A stretch of DNA of 64,000 nt, taken from positions 301,875-365,874 of the forward strand of contig NZ_JAKEDU010000002.1 in NCBI RefSeq assembly GCF_021462405.1. The letters run 5' to 3'. This document shows, piece after piece, positions 28,511-36,243 of this stretch. The notes under the pieces were generated by a model. It saw nothing but the letters and a program-made list of their open reading frames with translations, did no database searches and was not told the DNA's origin. Positions within the stretch are counted from its first letter, which is position 1; each line of letters begins with the position of its first letter. The DNA comes from Thermus tengchongensis (GTDB lineage: Bacteria; Deinococcota; Deinococci; Deinococcales; Thermaceae). Both the position numbers and the translations under genes were made by a program.

Positions 28511-28773
28511 AGCGCACCCCCGAGGCTGGCTACCCCGCCCCGGCTAGCGCAATCGCAGGGCGTAGGGGCCACGGATCCGTCCTTGCAGGTGGCGATCACC
28601 TGGGGGCACATGGTGGTTTCGGAGTAGCCGGAAGAACGGTCCTCCCAGCGCACCGTGCCCCCGGAACTAGGGGCGTTGGATGGGGCAGGGGAGACCTCCT
28701 TTCCCTTCCGAGCCCACCACACTCCCAGCAGGGCTCCTCCCGCCATGGCCGCTGCTACCCAGAAGGCCTTCAT
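28507..28773 (-). CDS. Small anchored protein with Cys-rich C-terminus
   Basis: 88 aa. N-terminal membrane helix (FWVAAAMAGGALLGVWWA), then an exposed tail with four cysteines (MCPQVIATCKDG, PTPCDCASR). ATG 28773 has AGGAGGTGGGG upstream, preferred over a GTG two codons earlier. Unknown. Confidence 0.55.
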   Translation of the reverse strand: MKAFWVAAAMAGGALLGVWWARKGKEVSPAPSNAPSSGGTVRWEDRSSGYSETTMCPQVIATCKDGSVAPTPCDCASRGGVASLGGAL

Positions 28774-28782
28774 CCCCACCTC

Positions 28783-29070
28783 CTACCAAACCAGCTGACC
28801 AGGTGCAGGGCGGGGCACGAACGCCGGGTTAAACCAGGAGCAAAGGCTGGGGGCCACCCGACACAGCGCGTCGTCACTCAGGCTGCCCAACCCCCAGCCG
28901 TAGGGGCTGGGCATGGTGTCCACTACCGCAGGCGGCGCGGCTTGATCACCAGCTTCGCCCGAGCCCGCACCACCCGGGCTAGCCGTGCCGCCCCCCTTGG
29001 CCAGGGAGTAGGCCAAGTATGCGGCCACCCCACCGCCAACGAGCATCAAGAGCAAGGTCTTGCCGTCCAT
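28783..29070 (-). CDS. Small anchored Gly/Pro-rich protein
   Basis: 95 aa. N-terminal helix (TLLLMLVGGGVAAYLAYSLA), Gly/Ser/Pro linker, and a C-terminal part with two cysteines (LCRVAPSLCSWF). Directly follows the preceding stop with AAGGAGGCCTGA as ribosome site. Unknown. Confidence 0.55.
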   Translation of the reverse strand: MDGKTLLLMLVGGGVAAYLAYSLAKGGGTASPGGAGSGEAGDQAAPPAVVDTMPSPYGWGLGSLSDDALCRVAPSLCSWFNPAFVPRPAPGQLVW

Positions 29071-29289
29071 TCAGGCCTCCTTTTCCTTCCTCAAGCGGAC
29101 CCCCTGGCGGTAGGCCAGGGCCTCCGTGGCGTTGGCCAGGCGGTTGAGGAGGTGGGTCTGTTCCCGCTGGCCTTCCTCCATCCGGGCCAGGCGGGCCTTC
29201 ATTTCGGCCACATCGACGAAGACCATCCGCAGGAATGCCGCAAAGGCCGCCACGGCCAGGCCGGAGTCCAGAAGGTCCTTCCACTCCAT
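29071..29289 (-). CDS. Small coiled-coil membrane protein
   Basis: 72 aa: N-terminal hydrophobic helix (AVAAFAAFLRMVFV) and a long coiled coil (AEMKARLARMEEGQREQTHLLNRL). Topology resembles some phage holin-associated or XhlA-like proteins, but position in the virion cluster makes a structural role equally likely. Confidence 0.55.
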   Translation of the reverse strand: MEWKDLLDSGLAVAAFAAFLRMVFVDVAEMKARLARMEEGQREQTHLLNRLANATEALAYRQGVRLRKEKEA

Positions 29290-29951
29290 CAGCAGAACAC
29301 CCCCTGAGCTTCCAGATCCGCAATCTGCTTGCGCAAGCGGGCTATTTGCGATCTGGCCCCGTCAGCTTCCTTCTGCATTTGGACATACTGCTGCCGCAAA
29401 ACCTGGATCTGACGCAGGGCCTGAGCGATGTTGGCGTTCATCCTGCGCAAGTCGTCCCAGGTGTCGTCCCAGTTATCCCCAGGGCGAAGCTCGTGCTCCC
29501 GGGGAGCCAGTTCCCCCCCTAAGCGGACGTAGCTCGTGCACAGGGAGTACGCGGCGCTGTCGGTTTCCTGCCCGCTAACGGTGTACCAGTGGTTCCAATG
29601 GCAGATTGGAAAGCCGTTGCAGTGGTATTGGAACACTGGGTTTGCCGCGTAGATTCGGCACAGGGATTCGGCCTCCCGCTCGATGCGCCGCATCTGCGCT
29701 TCAGCGTTGGCAAGCAGGTCTTCCTGCTTTTTCAAATCGCTGCGGTATGCGGTCAACAGTTGGCAGTACGTGGCCCGGTTATCCTGCACCCCGGGATGGG
29801 TAGGCACCACCCCCGCGGCTGGCACTACCGGGGATGCCCCCATTTCCACTCGCCGCTCCTCCGCCTTGGGCCGCGAGCGCACCATGTACCCTACGCCCAC
29901 AATGCCCAGCCCGACTCCCCCCGCAACGGCAGCTGCCGCTAAACCCTTCAC
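29289..29951 (-). CDS. Anchored coiled-coil protein with disulfide-rich centre
   Basis: 220 aa. N-terminal membrane helix, coiled coil (about 70-95), a Cys/aromatic-rich middle (CRIYAANPVFQYHCNGFPICHWNHWY), a second coiled coil (170-210), and a final Cys. Shape suggests a trimeric or penton-associated stalk. GTG start overlaps the upstream stop. Confidence 0.55.
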   Translation of the reverse strand: MKGLAAAAVAGGVGLGIVGVGYMVRSRPKAEERRVEMGASPVVPAAGVVPTHPGVQDNRATYCQLLTAYRSDLKKQEDLLANAEAQMRRIEREAESLCRIYAANPVFQYHCNGFPICHWNHWYTVSGQETDSAAYSLCTSYVRLGGELAPREHELRPGDNWDDTWDDLRRMNANIAQALRQIQVLRQQYVQMQKEADGARSQIARLRKQIADLEAQGVFC

Positions 29952-30286
29952 CCTTTCACCCCCAGATAAATGCCCACGGCCACCAAACCTGCCCCCGCTG
30001 CCAGAAGAGCAATACCTTGGGCGGACTGCACCGCTTTGAAGTTGTAGTAGATGCGCGTTCGCTGGGTAGCTTGCTGCCAGTACACGGCATCGCGCGCCGC
30101 CCCCTGCTGGGCTTCCGCCATTCGTCCGAGTTCATGCCACTGAACGATGACCGCATCCACCAGGTTTCTAACGGACCGCTCGCGCGAGCGCGCGATTTCC
30201 TCGGCAGCTTCTGCTTGGCGGCTGACCCCCAAAAAGGAGAACACGCCGCCAACAACGCTGCCAAGGAAGCCGAGTACCGGGTCCAT
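29948..30286 (-). CDS. Membrane-associated provirus protein
   Basis: 112 aa with hydrophobic N-terminus (GFLGSVVGGVFSFLGVS), amphipathic central helix and C-terminal membrane helix (GIALLAAGAGLVAVGIYLG). Its site two genes after VP17-like corresponds to VP19-type minor virion proteins of P23-77; assignment is by position only. Confidence 0.5.
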   Translation of the reverse strand: MDPVLGFLGSVVGGVFSFLGVSRQAEAAEEIARSRERSVRNLVDAVIVQWHELGRMAEAQQGAARDAVYWQQATQRTRIYYNFKAVQSAQGIALLAAGAGLVAVGIYLGVKG

Positions 30287-30287
30287 A

Positions 30288-30620
30288 TCAGTCCTTCAGC
30301 AACACGGCCAGCAGGAGCACCGCCAGAACAGCTGCTAGCAAAGCCCAGACCCAGGGAGAGGTAGGTGCAACAGGCTGAACCTGGATGCTGGCTTGGCGGG
30401 CCTTCTCCCGTTCCGCCTCCAGGCGCAAGCGTTCTAGTTCCATTTGAGCCCGCTCCTGTTCCGTGAAAATGTACGGGTCCAGGATCGAGCCTATCTGGCG
30501 GGCCCCATAGAGCAGTTGAAGCCACAGGGGGTCATCGGGACCGGGAGCTGAGCCTGCGGAAAAGGGAGTGTAGCCCCCGGCGGGATTGAGGTACGTGTTG
30601 GCGATGCTGAACCCCCCCAT
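30288..30620 (-). CDS. Membrane-anchored small virion-type protein
   Basis: 110 aa. Aromatic/Gly N-terminus, a charged coiled coil (EQERAQMELERLRLEAEREKAR) and a C-terminal membrane helix (WVWALLAAVLAVLLLAVLL). Directly downstream of the large capsid gene with GAGGAGGTGAGGG before its ATG. Function unknown. Confidence 0.55.
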   Translation of the reverse strand: MGGFSIANTYLNPAGGYTPFSAGSAPGPDDPLWLQLLYGARQIGSILDPYIFTEQERAQMELERLRLEAEREKARQASIQVQPVAPTSPWVWALLAAVLAVLLLAVLLKD

Positions 30621-30631
30621 CCCTCACCTCC

Positions 30632-31513
30632 TCACAGCCCACCGCGGGCTTCCAGCTCCGCCAAACGCTGCAAGCGCCCCTTGTCCAGCACCTCGATGCG
30701 CCGCCCCATGGCGGCAATCTGGATGTAGTGCCCGGCCCGCTCGTTCCAGACGATGGGCGTGTTCTGCGTGAAGACCTCCAGGACCAAGCGGGTTCCGGGC
30801 ACCAGCTCCACCTGCTGGGGCCAGGCGATCATGGTCTCCAGGTTGTTCTGGTCAATGGCGTGAATGGTAGCGAAGGACTGGTTGAAGACGGTGGCGGCGC
30901 TGTCGTCCACCCCGCCCGCGTCCCGGGCCACCCGAAGGCGGAACTGGCCGTCCCCGTGGACGTAGTAGACCTCAATATCCTCCGCACCCGTGACTCCAGC
31001 AGGCTCCACAAAGGTGATCTGCCCTGTGGCGTAGTTAACGCTCACAACAGGGCACTGCTGCCATACCCCGCCCACCTTGGCCCACACGGCTACTTCGGGG
31101 TGGTAGACGCTGGGCAGGGTGGGCTTGGCCTGCGGGGTTTCCACTAACCCGCTCACCGTCACGGTGCGGTTCTGGGGCGAAGCCAGGTTCTGCCCCCCAA
31201 AGACCTTCAACCCCTTGATGTAAATGCGCAGGCGCCGCTCCTGGGCCAGAATGCGGAAGTGGGCGGTTTCCGGGGTGCGCATCTGGGCCACAGGGAAGTA
31301 CTCGTTGGGCCGGTAGGCCAGGCCTGTGGCATCGAAATCCTCGTTGTCGATCCAGGCGAAGCCCCAGCCCCCCACCTGCACCGCCGCCGGGGGAGGCGGG
31401 GGAGGGACTGCGGGGGCCTGGGCCTCCACTCGGGGCATATCCCCGCGGAAGGCGTCCAGGCCCCGCCCGAAGGCCTGGCCCACGCCCTGACGGATCCGCT
31501 CAAGGAAGCTCAT
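30632..31513 (-). CDS. Large major capsid protein (P23-77 VP17-like)
   Basis: 293 aa against about 291 for VP17. Pro-rich N-terminal arm (AVPPPPPPAAV, about 35-46) then a beta-rich body with strands such as RLRIYIKGLKVFG, EVAVWAKVGGVWQQCPVVSVNYATGQITFVEP and RLVLEVFTQNTPIVW. P23-77 VP17 is a single vertical beta-barrel with an added domain that forms the two-towered capsomers with VP16. Gene order (ATPase, VP15, VP16, VP17) is the same here. Assignment rests on order, length and fold character recalled from the literature. Confidence 0.78.
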   Translation of the reverse strand: MSFLERIRQGVGQAFGRGLDAFRGDMPRVEAQAPAVPPPPPPAAVQVGGWGFAWIDNEDFDATGLAYRPNEYFPVAQMRTPETAHFRILAQERRLRIYIKGLKVFGGQNLASPQNRTVTVSGLVETPQAKPTLPSVYHPEVAVWAKVGGVWQQCPVVSVNYATGQITFVEPAGVTGAEDIEVYYVHGDGQFRLRVARDAGGVDDSAATVFNQSFATIHAIDQNNLETMIAWPQQVELVPGTRLVLEVFTQNTPIVWNERAGHYIQIAAMGRRIEVLDKGRLQRLAELEARGGL

Positions 31514-31522
31514 GGCACCTCC

Positions 31523-32044
31523 TCACAGGGTGGGGTTGGAGTTGTCCACGCCCACCGGGAGCTCGATGCGGGTCCTAGGGTCGTTGAGGTTCACGGTCAC
31601 GCCCAGGGGAGCCTCCACGTAGACCTCAAGCGTGTCCCCTTCCCGGAAGACCAAACCGTTAGGGGGCGTGGGGGCCCGCAGGGGGGATGCGGTCTGCAGG
31701 ATGTTCTGGTAGAACTTCGCATCCCTCAGCTGGGCCTCGGTGAGGTCGTAGTAGCCAGCGTACTGGGCCTTGATGAGGAACTCGGGGAAGTCAAAGCCCT
31801 TGGTGCGCTTGGCGAAGAAGACATCCGTGGTGTGGGGAAGCTGGTTGCCTGCGGTGTCGTAAAGCTTGAGGATAATGGGCACGGGATTGGGCACCACCCA
31901 GGCCGCCCCCGCGGGCACCACGAACTCGCCCACCTTCACCCGCTGCGTGCCGCTGTAGGTCTGGAACTCGGGGCCGGACCGCAGGATGGTCACGGGCCGC
32001 GCCCCAGGCCGAAGTGCCTTGATCCGGTTGAACGCCTCTTGCAT
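31523..32044 (-). CDS. Small major capsid protein (P23-77 VP16-like)
   Basis: 173 aa, the exact length I recall for P23-77 VP16. Beta-rich throughout ([56 protein letters not shown]), consistent with a single jelly-roll barrel. GAGGAGGTAAGG precedes the ATG, and a similarly strong site precedes the VP17-like gene nine bases downstream, fitting high equal expression. Confidence 0.8.
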   Translation of the reverse strand: MQEAFNRIKALRPGARPVTILRSGPEFQTYSGTQRVKVGEFVVPAGAAWVVPNPVPIILKLYDTAGNQLPHTTDVFFAKRTKGFDFPEFLIKAQYAGYYDLTEAQLRDAKFYQNILQTASPLRAPTPPNGLVFREGDTLEVYVEAPLGVTVNLNDPRTRIELPVGVDNSNPTL

Positions 32045-32054
32045 CCTTACCTCC

Positions 32055-32471
32055 TCATTCGATGTTCAAAATCACCATGACAACATTGGCGAACGACGCC
32101 GCCGCCACGCCTAAGCCGATGTAGTCCACCATCGGGTCTTGGGTCAGCTTGTTGTTGATGAGCAAAGAGCCCAGGATCACCCCGCCGAGGTTCAGCAGGA
32201 TGCGGTTGGTGTAGGCGTTGCTGACCTCTTTGGTGGTATCGGGTTTGCCGTCAGGGCCTACCTGGTAGTAGTGGATGCGCCCATCCGGCCCCTTGGCCGC
32301 CCACCCGAAGAGGTCCCTGCGGGAGGTGTAAAGGCTTTTCCTAATCAGGTAGGCCCCCAGCACCCCCAGGCTCACCGAGACCACGATGGGGTTCTGCACG
32401 ACCTCCAACGGGTTGGAGGTCTGGGCCAGCTTGCGCATATCCTGCGCCGCGATTGCCGCCGTATCCGCCAT
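32055..32471 (-). CDS. Virion membrane protein (P23-77 VP15-like by position)
   Basis: 138 aa with membrane helices at about 28-46 and 93-135 and a hydrophilic middle ([24 protein letters not shown]). Lies just before the capsid pair, as VP15 does in P23-77. First gene of a transcription unit after a 154-base gap; AAGGAGGGCGA is its ribosome site. Confidence 0.65.
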   Translation of the reverse strand: MADTAAIAAQDMRKLAQTSNPLEVVQNPIVVSVSLGVLGAYLIRKSLYTSRRDLFGWAAKGPDGRIHYYQVGPDGKPDTTKEVSNAYTNRILLNLGGVILGSLLINNKLTQDPMVDYIGLGVAAASFANVVMVILNIE

Positions 32472-32577
32472 TCGCCCTCCTTACGAGGGCCATGGTGGGC
32501 GGGATGGAATAGCGTGGAAAAGCGCGTGGCGGTGCGCTCAGCGGGAGGCGCGGGGCGGAGATGCAGAGCGCACAAAG

Positions 32578-32612
32578 GTGCGAGGCGGAGGTGCGCCGCG
32601 CACCTCCGCCTC
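32578..32612. repeat. 15-bp perfect hairpin between the ATPase and capsid units
   Basis: CGAGGCGGAGGTGCG and its exact complement around a 3-base loop, in the only sizeable gap (32472-32625) of the late region. No U-run follows on either strand. Could terminate or attenuate the upstream unit, or protect the 5' end of the capsid mRNA. Related GGCGGAGA/GGTGCG elements lie at 32540-32570 and 36190-36243. Confidence 0.7.
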
Positions 32613-32625
32613 GGAGAAAAGGGCT

Positions 32626-33306
32626 CTAGGACGCTAAGGGAACATACACCCGCCGCCTGGGGTCCCTCGGGTCCCGCAGGACCAGACCGGCCCGGTCCCG
32701 GTCCAGATCCTTCACCCCATACTCGGGAGGGAGGCCTCCTTCCGGGCGCTTGAGACTGGCCACCTGCTCCCCTAGCTCGCGGAACATCTCCGCCACCGCC
32801 TGCACCTCGTTGGGCTCAGATACCCGGAAGGTTACCAGGTGGGAAGCCTGGCGGCGTACCCCGGGGTCAATGCCCCCCACCGCTCCCCGCATCATCTGGG
32901 TTACGAAGATGACGTTATGCCCGGCTTCCCGTCCCCCCGTCAGGACCTCGAAGAGGCCCTTGGGCACCTGCCCCCGGGGGAAGAACTGGTGGGCCTCATC
33001 CACCACCAGGAGGACGTCCTTCAGGCGCATAATCTCCTGGCCCAGGGCGTCCAAAAAGGGCCGCGGATCGTAGCCCGTCACGTGAAAGTGCACCCGGGCG
33101 TGGCGCTTTAGCGCGGCCTGGGGGTCCCCCTCTTCCCCCACGCGGTAGCGCCCTTCGGCCAGCTCCCAGAACTCGGTTTTGCGGTTGACGATCACCAGGC
33201 GGCGGAAGCGGCCCTCCATGGCCCGCACGATCTCTCGAGCTAGAGTACTCTTCCCCGACCCCGACTTGCCGATGATGAGGATGCGGAAGGTCTGCCTACC
33301 GCCCAT
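32626..33306 (-). CDS. Genome-packaging ATPase (HerA/FtsK-like, PRD1-adenovirus lineage)
   Basis: 226 aa. Walker A IIGKSGSGKSTLA (about residues 11-23), Walker B VLLVVDEAHQFFP (about 117-129), and a downstream NVIFVTQMM sensor-like strand. Size and sequence character match the compact packaging ATPases of tailless membrane viruses (P23-77 ORF13, PRD1 P9, STIV B204). It would pump dsDNA into preformed capsids. Its ATG abuts the stop of the previous gene. Confidence 0.85.
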   Translation of the reverse strand: MGGRQTFRILIIGKSGSGKSTLAREIVRAMEGRFRRLVIVNRKTEFWELAEGRYRVGEEGDPQAALKRHARVHFHVTGYDPRPFLDALGQEIMRLKDVLLVVDEAHQFFPRGQVPKGLFEVLTGGREAGHNVIFVTQMMRGAVGGIDPGVRRQASHLVTFRVSEPNEVQAVAEMFRELGEQVASLKRPEGGLPPEYGVKDLDRDRAGLVLRDPRDPRRRVYVPLAS

Positions 33307-33498
33307 TTAAGCCTGATACGCCCGCCACAGCTCCCACCCGGCCCAAGCCGCCAGGGCAAAGGCCACCACCGCCTGGGCGGTTTCACACTTGGGGCAGCCC
33401 TTGCCTTCCCGCAGGTTCTTCACCCGGCCTAAGCCAAGGTAGAGCCCCCCGGCCAACACCGCCAGGGGGAAAGCATTAGCTTTGGCAAACTCAGTCAC
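33307..33498 (-). CDS. Small membrane protein with CPKC motif
   Basis: 63 aa, two membrane helices (about 9-24 and 44-60) joined by a basic loop that carries a CPKC pair. GTGA overlap with the upstream gene. Occupies the ORF12 position before the ATPase in the P23-77 order. Function unknown. Confidence 0.6.
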   Translation of the reverse strand: MTEFAKANAFPLAVLAGGLYLGLGRVKNLREGKGCPKCETAQAVVAFALAAWAGWELWRAYQA

Positions 33499-34064
33499 CG
33501 CTTTCGCCTCCTTTCCACAGGAACCTCAATGCCTCGCTCCTTCAAGACCTTAGCAATCGCCCTTTTTTCCAACGGATCCCCTCCCCTAACCTGGTAGCGC
33601 CCGATAAGGGTAGCCGTACTCTCCTTTCGAAAGCGTGAGGCCAGCTCCGCGATTTTCCGCCTATTGGCCGCCGCGGCTTTGCCTCCTTTGGCGGCATCGT
33701 AGCTCCTCTTGGCTTCCTCCATCCGGGCAGACCATTCCTTGGCCCGCTTTGCCCTCAGGTAATCTTCCGCCGCCAGGCGCTTCACCTCTCGTTCCCAGTC
33801 CCTGATCTGGCGCAGGGTTTGGTGATCCCCTTTTTCCCGGGCTTCACGGATAAGCTGGCGAGTTTTAGCATCGGGCACAAACCGCACCCGTACGCCAAAG
33901 GGTGTTTCTGTGATTGCCACCACCTCGCCGCCCTTGTGGACCCGTACACCCTGCGGTACGGGCTGAAGCTTTACCTTGGCGGGCCGCCCTGGGGGGCGAA
34001 CGAAGCGCCCTTTGGCGTCTCGGTACACGACACGGCAAATCTGTTGGCGCCGTACCATAGCCAT
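33495..34064 (-). CDS. Highly basic virion-type protein (P23-77 VP11-like by position)
   Basis: 189 aa, very rich in Arg and Lys throughout (RDWEREVKRLAAEDYLRAKRAKEW; C-terminal VERRRKR) with a short beta N-terminus. It precedes the small gene and the ATPase exactly as VP11 (about 22 kDa) does in P23-77, where VP11 links capsid and membrane. Start ATG 34064 overlaps the peptidase stop (TAATG), with GGAGGG upstream; a longer GTG start is less likely. Confidence 0.6.
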   Translation of the reverse strand: MAMVRRQQICRVVYRDAKGRFVRPPGRPAKVKLQPVPQGVRVHKGGEVVAITETPFGVRVRFVPDAKTRQLIREAREKGDHQTLRQIRDWEREVKRLAAEDYLRAKRAKEWSARMEEAKRSYDAAKGGKAAAANRRKIAELASRFRKESTATLIGRYQVRGGDPLEKRAIAKVLKERGIEVPVERRRKR

Positions 34065-34729
34065 TACGCCCTCCACGCTGGCGGATCAAAGAGCCGTCCC
34101 GCCTGGGCCTGCTTGGCCAAGAAGGCCTCCGGATCCACGCAGTAGGTGAGGACCTTCTGCCGGGCCTCCTCTCCCCCGCGGGGGAAGAAGCCCCACAGGC
34201 CCTCGCTGGCCGGGGGTTGGCGGTGGAAGACGTCGAAGTGCAGATGGCAGAAGCCCCCCGTGGTCATCTTGCCCACGGTGCCGATGACCTCCCCCGCCTG
34301 CACCACCTGCCGGAGGCCCACCCTTATGTCTCGCAAGTGGCCGTACCGGGTCCACACCCCCGCATGCGGATGGCGCAGGACCACTACCCCGCCCCACACG
34401 GGCAGGCGGCCCGCGAAGACCACGTACCCATCGGTCATGGCGTGCACGGGCTGACCGCAGTCGGAATCACCTCCACCAGGGTGGTTCAGGTCTATGCCCG
34501 TATGCCAGTACCCTGGCGGCACCAACCAACTCCCATCCGGACGCCTCACCCCCTGGTAGTACTGGGGGTCCAGGAAGCGCACGTCGGGGCGTGGCTTCCT
34601 GGGGTTCATGGGCCAGTAGTACCGCCCCGAGCGGGGCACCTCAGGCTCCCCCACCATCCACCTCCCCAGCCCCGCCAGGCCCAGCAGGCCCAGCGCGGCT
34701 AGCACGAACTTCCATAGCTGCACGCACAC
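34064..34729 (-). CDS. M23-family peptidoglycan endopeptidase with membrane anchor
   Basis: 221 aa. N-terminal membrane helix (FVLAALGLLGLAGLG), then an LytM/M23 domain with the zinc motif HTGIDLN (about residue 76) and the HLHFD motif (about 163). As part of the structural cluster it may be a virion-carried wall hydrolase for entry rather than the lysis enzyme. Start is GTG 34729 or GTG 34723, both within the 89-base overlap with the upstream gene. Confidence 0.8.
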   Translation of the reverse strand: MCVQLWKFVLAALGLLGLAGLGRWMVGEPEVPRSGRYYWPMNPRKPRPDVRFLDPQYYQGVRRPDGSWLVPPGYWHTGIDLNHPGGGDSDCGQPVHAMTDGYVVFAGRLPVWGGVVVLRHPHAGVWTRYGHLRDIRVGLRQVVQAGEVIGTVGKMTTGGFCHLHFDVFHRQPPASEGLWGFFPRGGEEARQKVLTYCVDPEAFLAKQAQAGRLFDPPAWRA

Positions 34730-35192
34730 CTCCGTAAGCCGCCGCGGCCAGCACCACCCCGCCCAGGGCTACCCGCACCCAGGGGGGCAGGTTTTCCGCC
34801 CGGCCCATGCCCGGGAAGCGGTTCCGGCCAATCCCGTACGCAGCGAGGGCCTCCCCCACCTTGAGCATGTCCAGCACCTGGGCCGGGGGAAGGAAGGTCG
34901 TGGCCTGAAAGGCACCTTTGAAGGCCTCCACCTCCTCGGGGGACTGGAGCCTGAGCCCCAGCATGAGGAGCATGGCCGTACCGTTGGCCAGCTCCTCCCC
35001 CGTAAAGGGGATGACGGGCTCCACCACCGGGGCCGGGGGGAGGTCCTCGAAGCCGGGCTCCCCGGGAACCTCCGTGTCGTCCAAGGGCCGAAAGTTCGGC
35101 TCACTCCCAGAGTCTGGGGCCGAGGCTGCCCCCGGGGTTGCCGGCCCCTGAGGCATGCCCTGCTCCGGCGTGGGTTCCGCTACCGCTTCCAC
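34641..35192 (-). CDS. Provirus protein with C-terminal membrane helix
   Basis: 183 aa. Acidic Pro-rich N-terminal half (about 1-60), an alpha-helical domain (TGEELANGTAMLLMLGLRLQSPEEVEAFKGAF), and a membrane helix at about 140-160. Overlaps the genes on both sides by about 90 bases, unusual even for this array. GGAGGAGGGA precedes its GTG start. Unknown function. Confidence 0.55.
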   Translation of the reverse strand: MEAVAEPTPEQGMPQGPATPGAASAPDSGSEPNFRPLDDTEVPGEPGFEDLPPAPVVEPVIPFTGEELANGTAMLLMLGLRLQSPEEVEAFKGAFQATTFLPPAQVLDMLKVGEALAAYGIGRNRFPGMGRAENLPPWVRVALGGVVLAAAAYGGVRAAMEVRASRAGPAGPGGAGEVDGGGA

Positions 35193-35538
35193 TCCCTCCT
35201 CCCTTCATGCCCAAGGCCACCCCCAGGAGCACCGCCATCCCGGCCCCCAGGGCCGCCAGGAACCCTAGGGGGGTTTTCTTGGCGGGGGGTGTGGCCGCCT
35301 GGGGTGAGGTTGCGTCCTGGACGGGTTTATCCCCCTCCTGCGGGTTCCCGAAGGCCTCCCTGGATCCCGCGGATACCCCCCCTCCCACCACGGGCTGGGA
35401 CTCCACGGCCTCCTCCAGGACGGGGTCCAAAGGGCTTTCCAAGGGGATGGCCCGCACCGCCTGGGGTGGGGACGCTTCTGAGCCTTCCAAAACGGCCTTT
35501 TCTCCCAAAAGCTCCTCCGGCAAGCGGAGCTTCAGCAT
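35101..35538 (-). CDS. Provirus protein with internal membrane helix
   Basis: 145 aa. Acidic/Pro-rich N-terminal half, one membrane helix (PLGFLAALGAGMAVLLGVALG) and a Gly/Ser-rich C-terminal tail. The ribosome site for its ATG is inside the last codons of the 17-codon basic gene just upstream, implying coupled translation. Unknown function. Confidence 0.55.
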   Translation of the reverse strand: MLKLRLPEELLGEKAVLEGSEASPPQAVRAIPLESPLDPVLEEAVESQPVVGGGVSAGSREAFGNPQEGDKPVQDATSPQAATPPAKKTPLGFLAALGAGMAVLLGVALGMKGGGSGSGSGTHAGAGHASGAGNPGGSLGPRLWE

Positions 35539-35541
35539 GGC

Positions 35542-35595
35542 CTACCTCCGAGAGCGTTTAGCCTTCTTCTTCCTGCTCTTCTTCCGCTTAGGCAT
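35542..35595 (-). CDS. 17-residue, almost purely basic peptide
   Basis: MPKRKKSRKKKAKRSRR: 13 of 17 residues are Lys or Arg. GGAGGAGGAGAAGGT precedes the ATG, the gene overlaps its upstream neighbour by eight bases, and its own last codons provide the ribosome site of the next gene. That arrangement supports real translation. A role in DNA condensation, comparable to the adenovirus mu peptide, is inference. Confidence 0.6.
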   Translation of the reverse strand: MPKRKKSRKKKAKRSRR

Positions 35596-36142
35596 ACCTT
35601 CTCCTCCTCCTTCCGCCGCCCACCAAGGCCAAGGCCACCACGCCCAAGGCGGCCAGGCCCATGGCGCCAGCGCCTATCCCCGCCCCCGCCACGGCGATGC
35701 CCCTAGCAGGGGCGGGCACCAGCTCCACCGCCTCCTTCAGCTCGGAGACGATCCGCCACACCAGGTAGAGGACCGCCGCCACCGCCGCCGCGGTGAGCAC
35801 CAGGGGAAGTACCGCGGGGTACACGTATTCCCCCGTGTCCCCATACCAGACCATCGGCTGGGGGCACCAAGTGGATCCGCATCCCCCTCCCCCGTAGGCC
35901 GGGGGTGTGGAGGCGTTTTGGGTGGAGGCCTCTACCTTCAGGCGGATGACCAGGTCAGCTCCCCGCTTGCCCCAGTCCAGCACCCGCACTCCAGGGCCAT
36001 ACCGCTGCTGGAGGGCGTTCTCCAGGCCTGAACGGGTCACGCGGGAGATATCCCCGCCCTTGTGGGCCAGGACCAGCTCGTAAAGCTTCCCCGGCTTCAA
36101 GGGGGTGTCCTTGCCCACGGGCACCCGTTGGTACTCGGCCAT
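35588..36142 (-). CDS. Membrane protein with extracytoplasmic N-terminal domain
   Basis: 184 aa. N-terminal alpha/beta domain (KLYELVLAHKGG, GLENALQQRYGPGVRVLDWGKRGADLVIRLKV), a Gly/Cys/Trp linker, two membrane helices (about 108-130 and 148-172), and a terminal run of five arginines. First gene of the late array after a 101-base gap. Unknown. Confidence 0.55.
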   Translation of the reverse strand: MAEYQRVPVGKDTPLKPGKLYELVLAHKGGDISRVTRSGLENALQQRYGPGVRVLDWGKRGADLVIRLKVEASTQNASTPPAYGGGGCGSTWCPQPMVWYGDTGEYVYPAVLPLVLTAAAVAAVLYLVWRIVSELKEAVELVPAPARGIAVAGAGIGAGAMGLAALGVVALALVGGGRRRRRYA

Positions 36143-36189
36143 GTCCCCATCCTGGACGGGCGAAAGGGCCGTAAAAAGCCCGCCCCGAA

Positions 36190-36243
36190 GGTGCGGGGCG
36201 GAGAAGCGTATGGGAGGTGCGTGCCGGAGATGCGTTTCGGAGA
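36190..36243. repeat. Gap with GGGGCGGAGA / GGAGATGCG-type short repeats
   Basis: The 36143-36243 gap between two provirus transcription units carries GGTGCGGGGCGGAGA, GGAGGTGCGTGCCGGAGATGCG and TTCGGAG, resembling sequence at 32538-32612. Probably a regulatory boundary; no clear sigma-type promoter seen. Confidence 0.4.

Noticed and set aside
32472..32625. A hidden small gene between the ATPase and VP15-like genes
   Set aside because: Frames here are short and without ribosome sites. The stretch is dominated by the hairpin and GC-rich repeats.
36190..36243. Origin of replication with iterons
   Set aside because: The repeats are few, irregular and very short. They do not meet what I would expect of Rep-binding iterons, so only a boundary element is reported.
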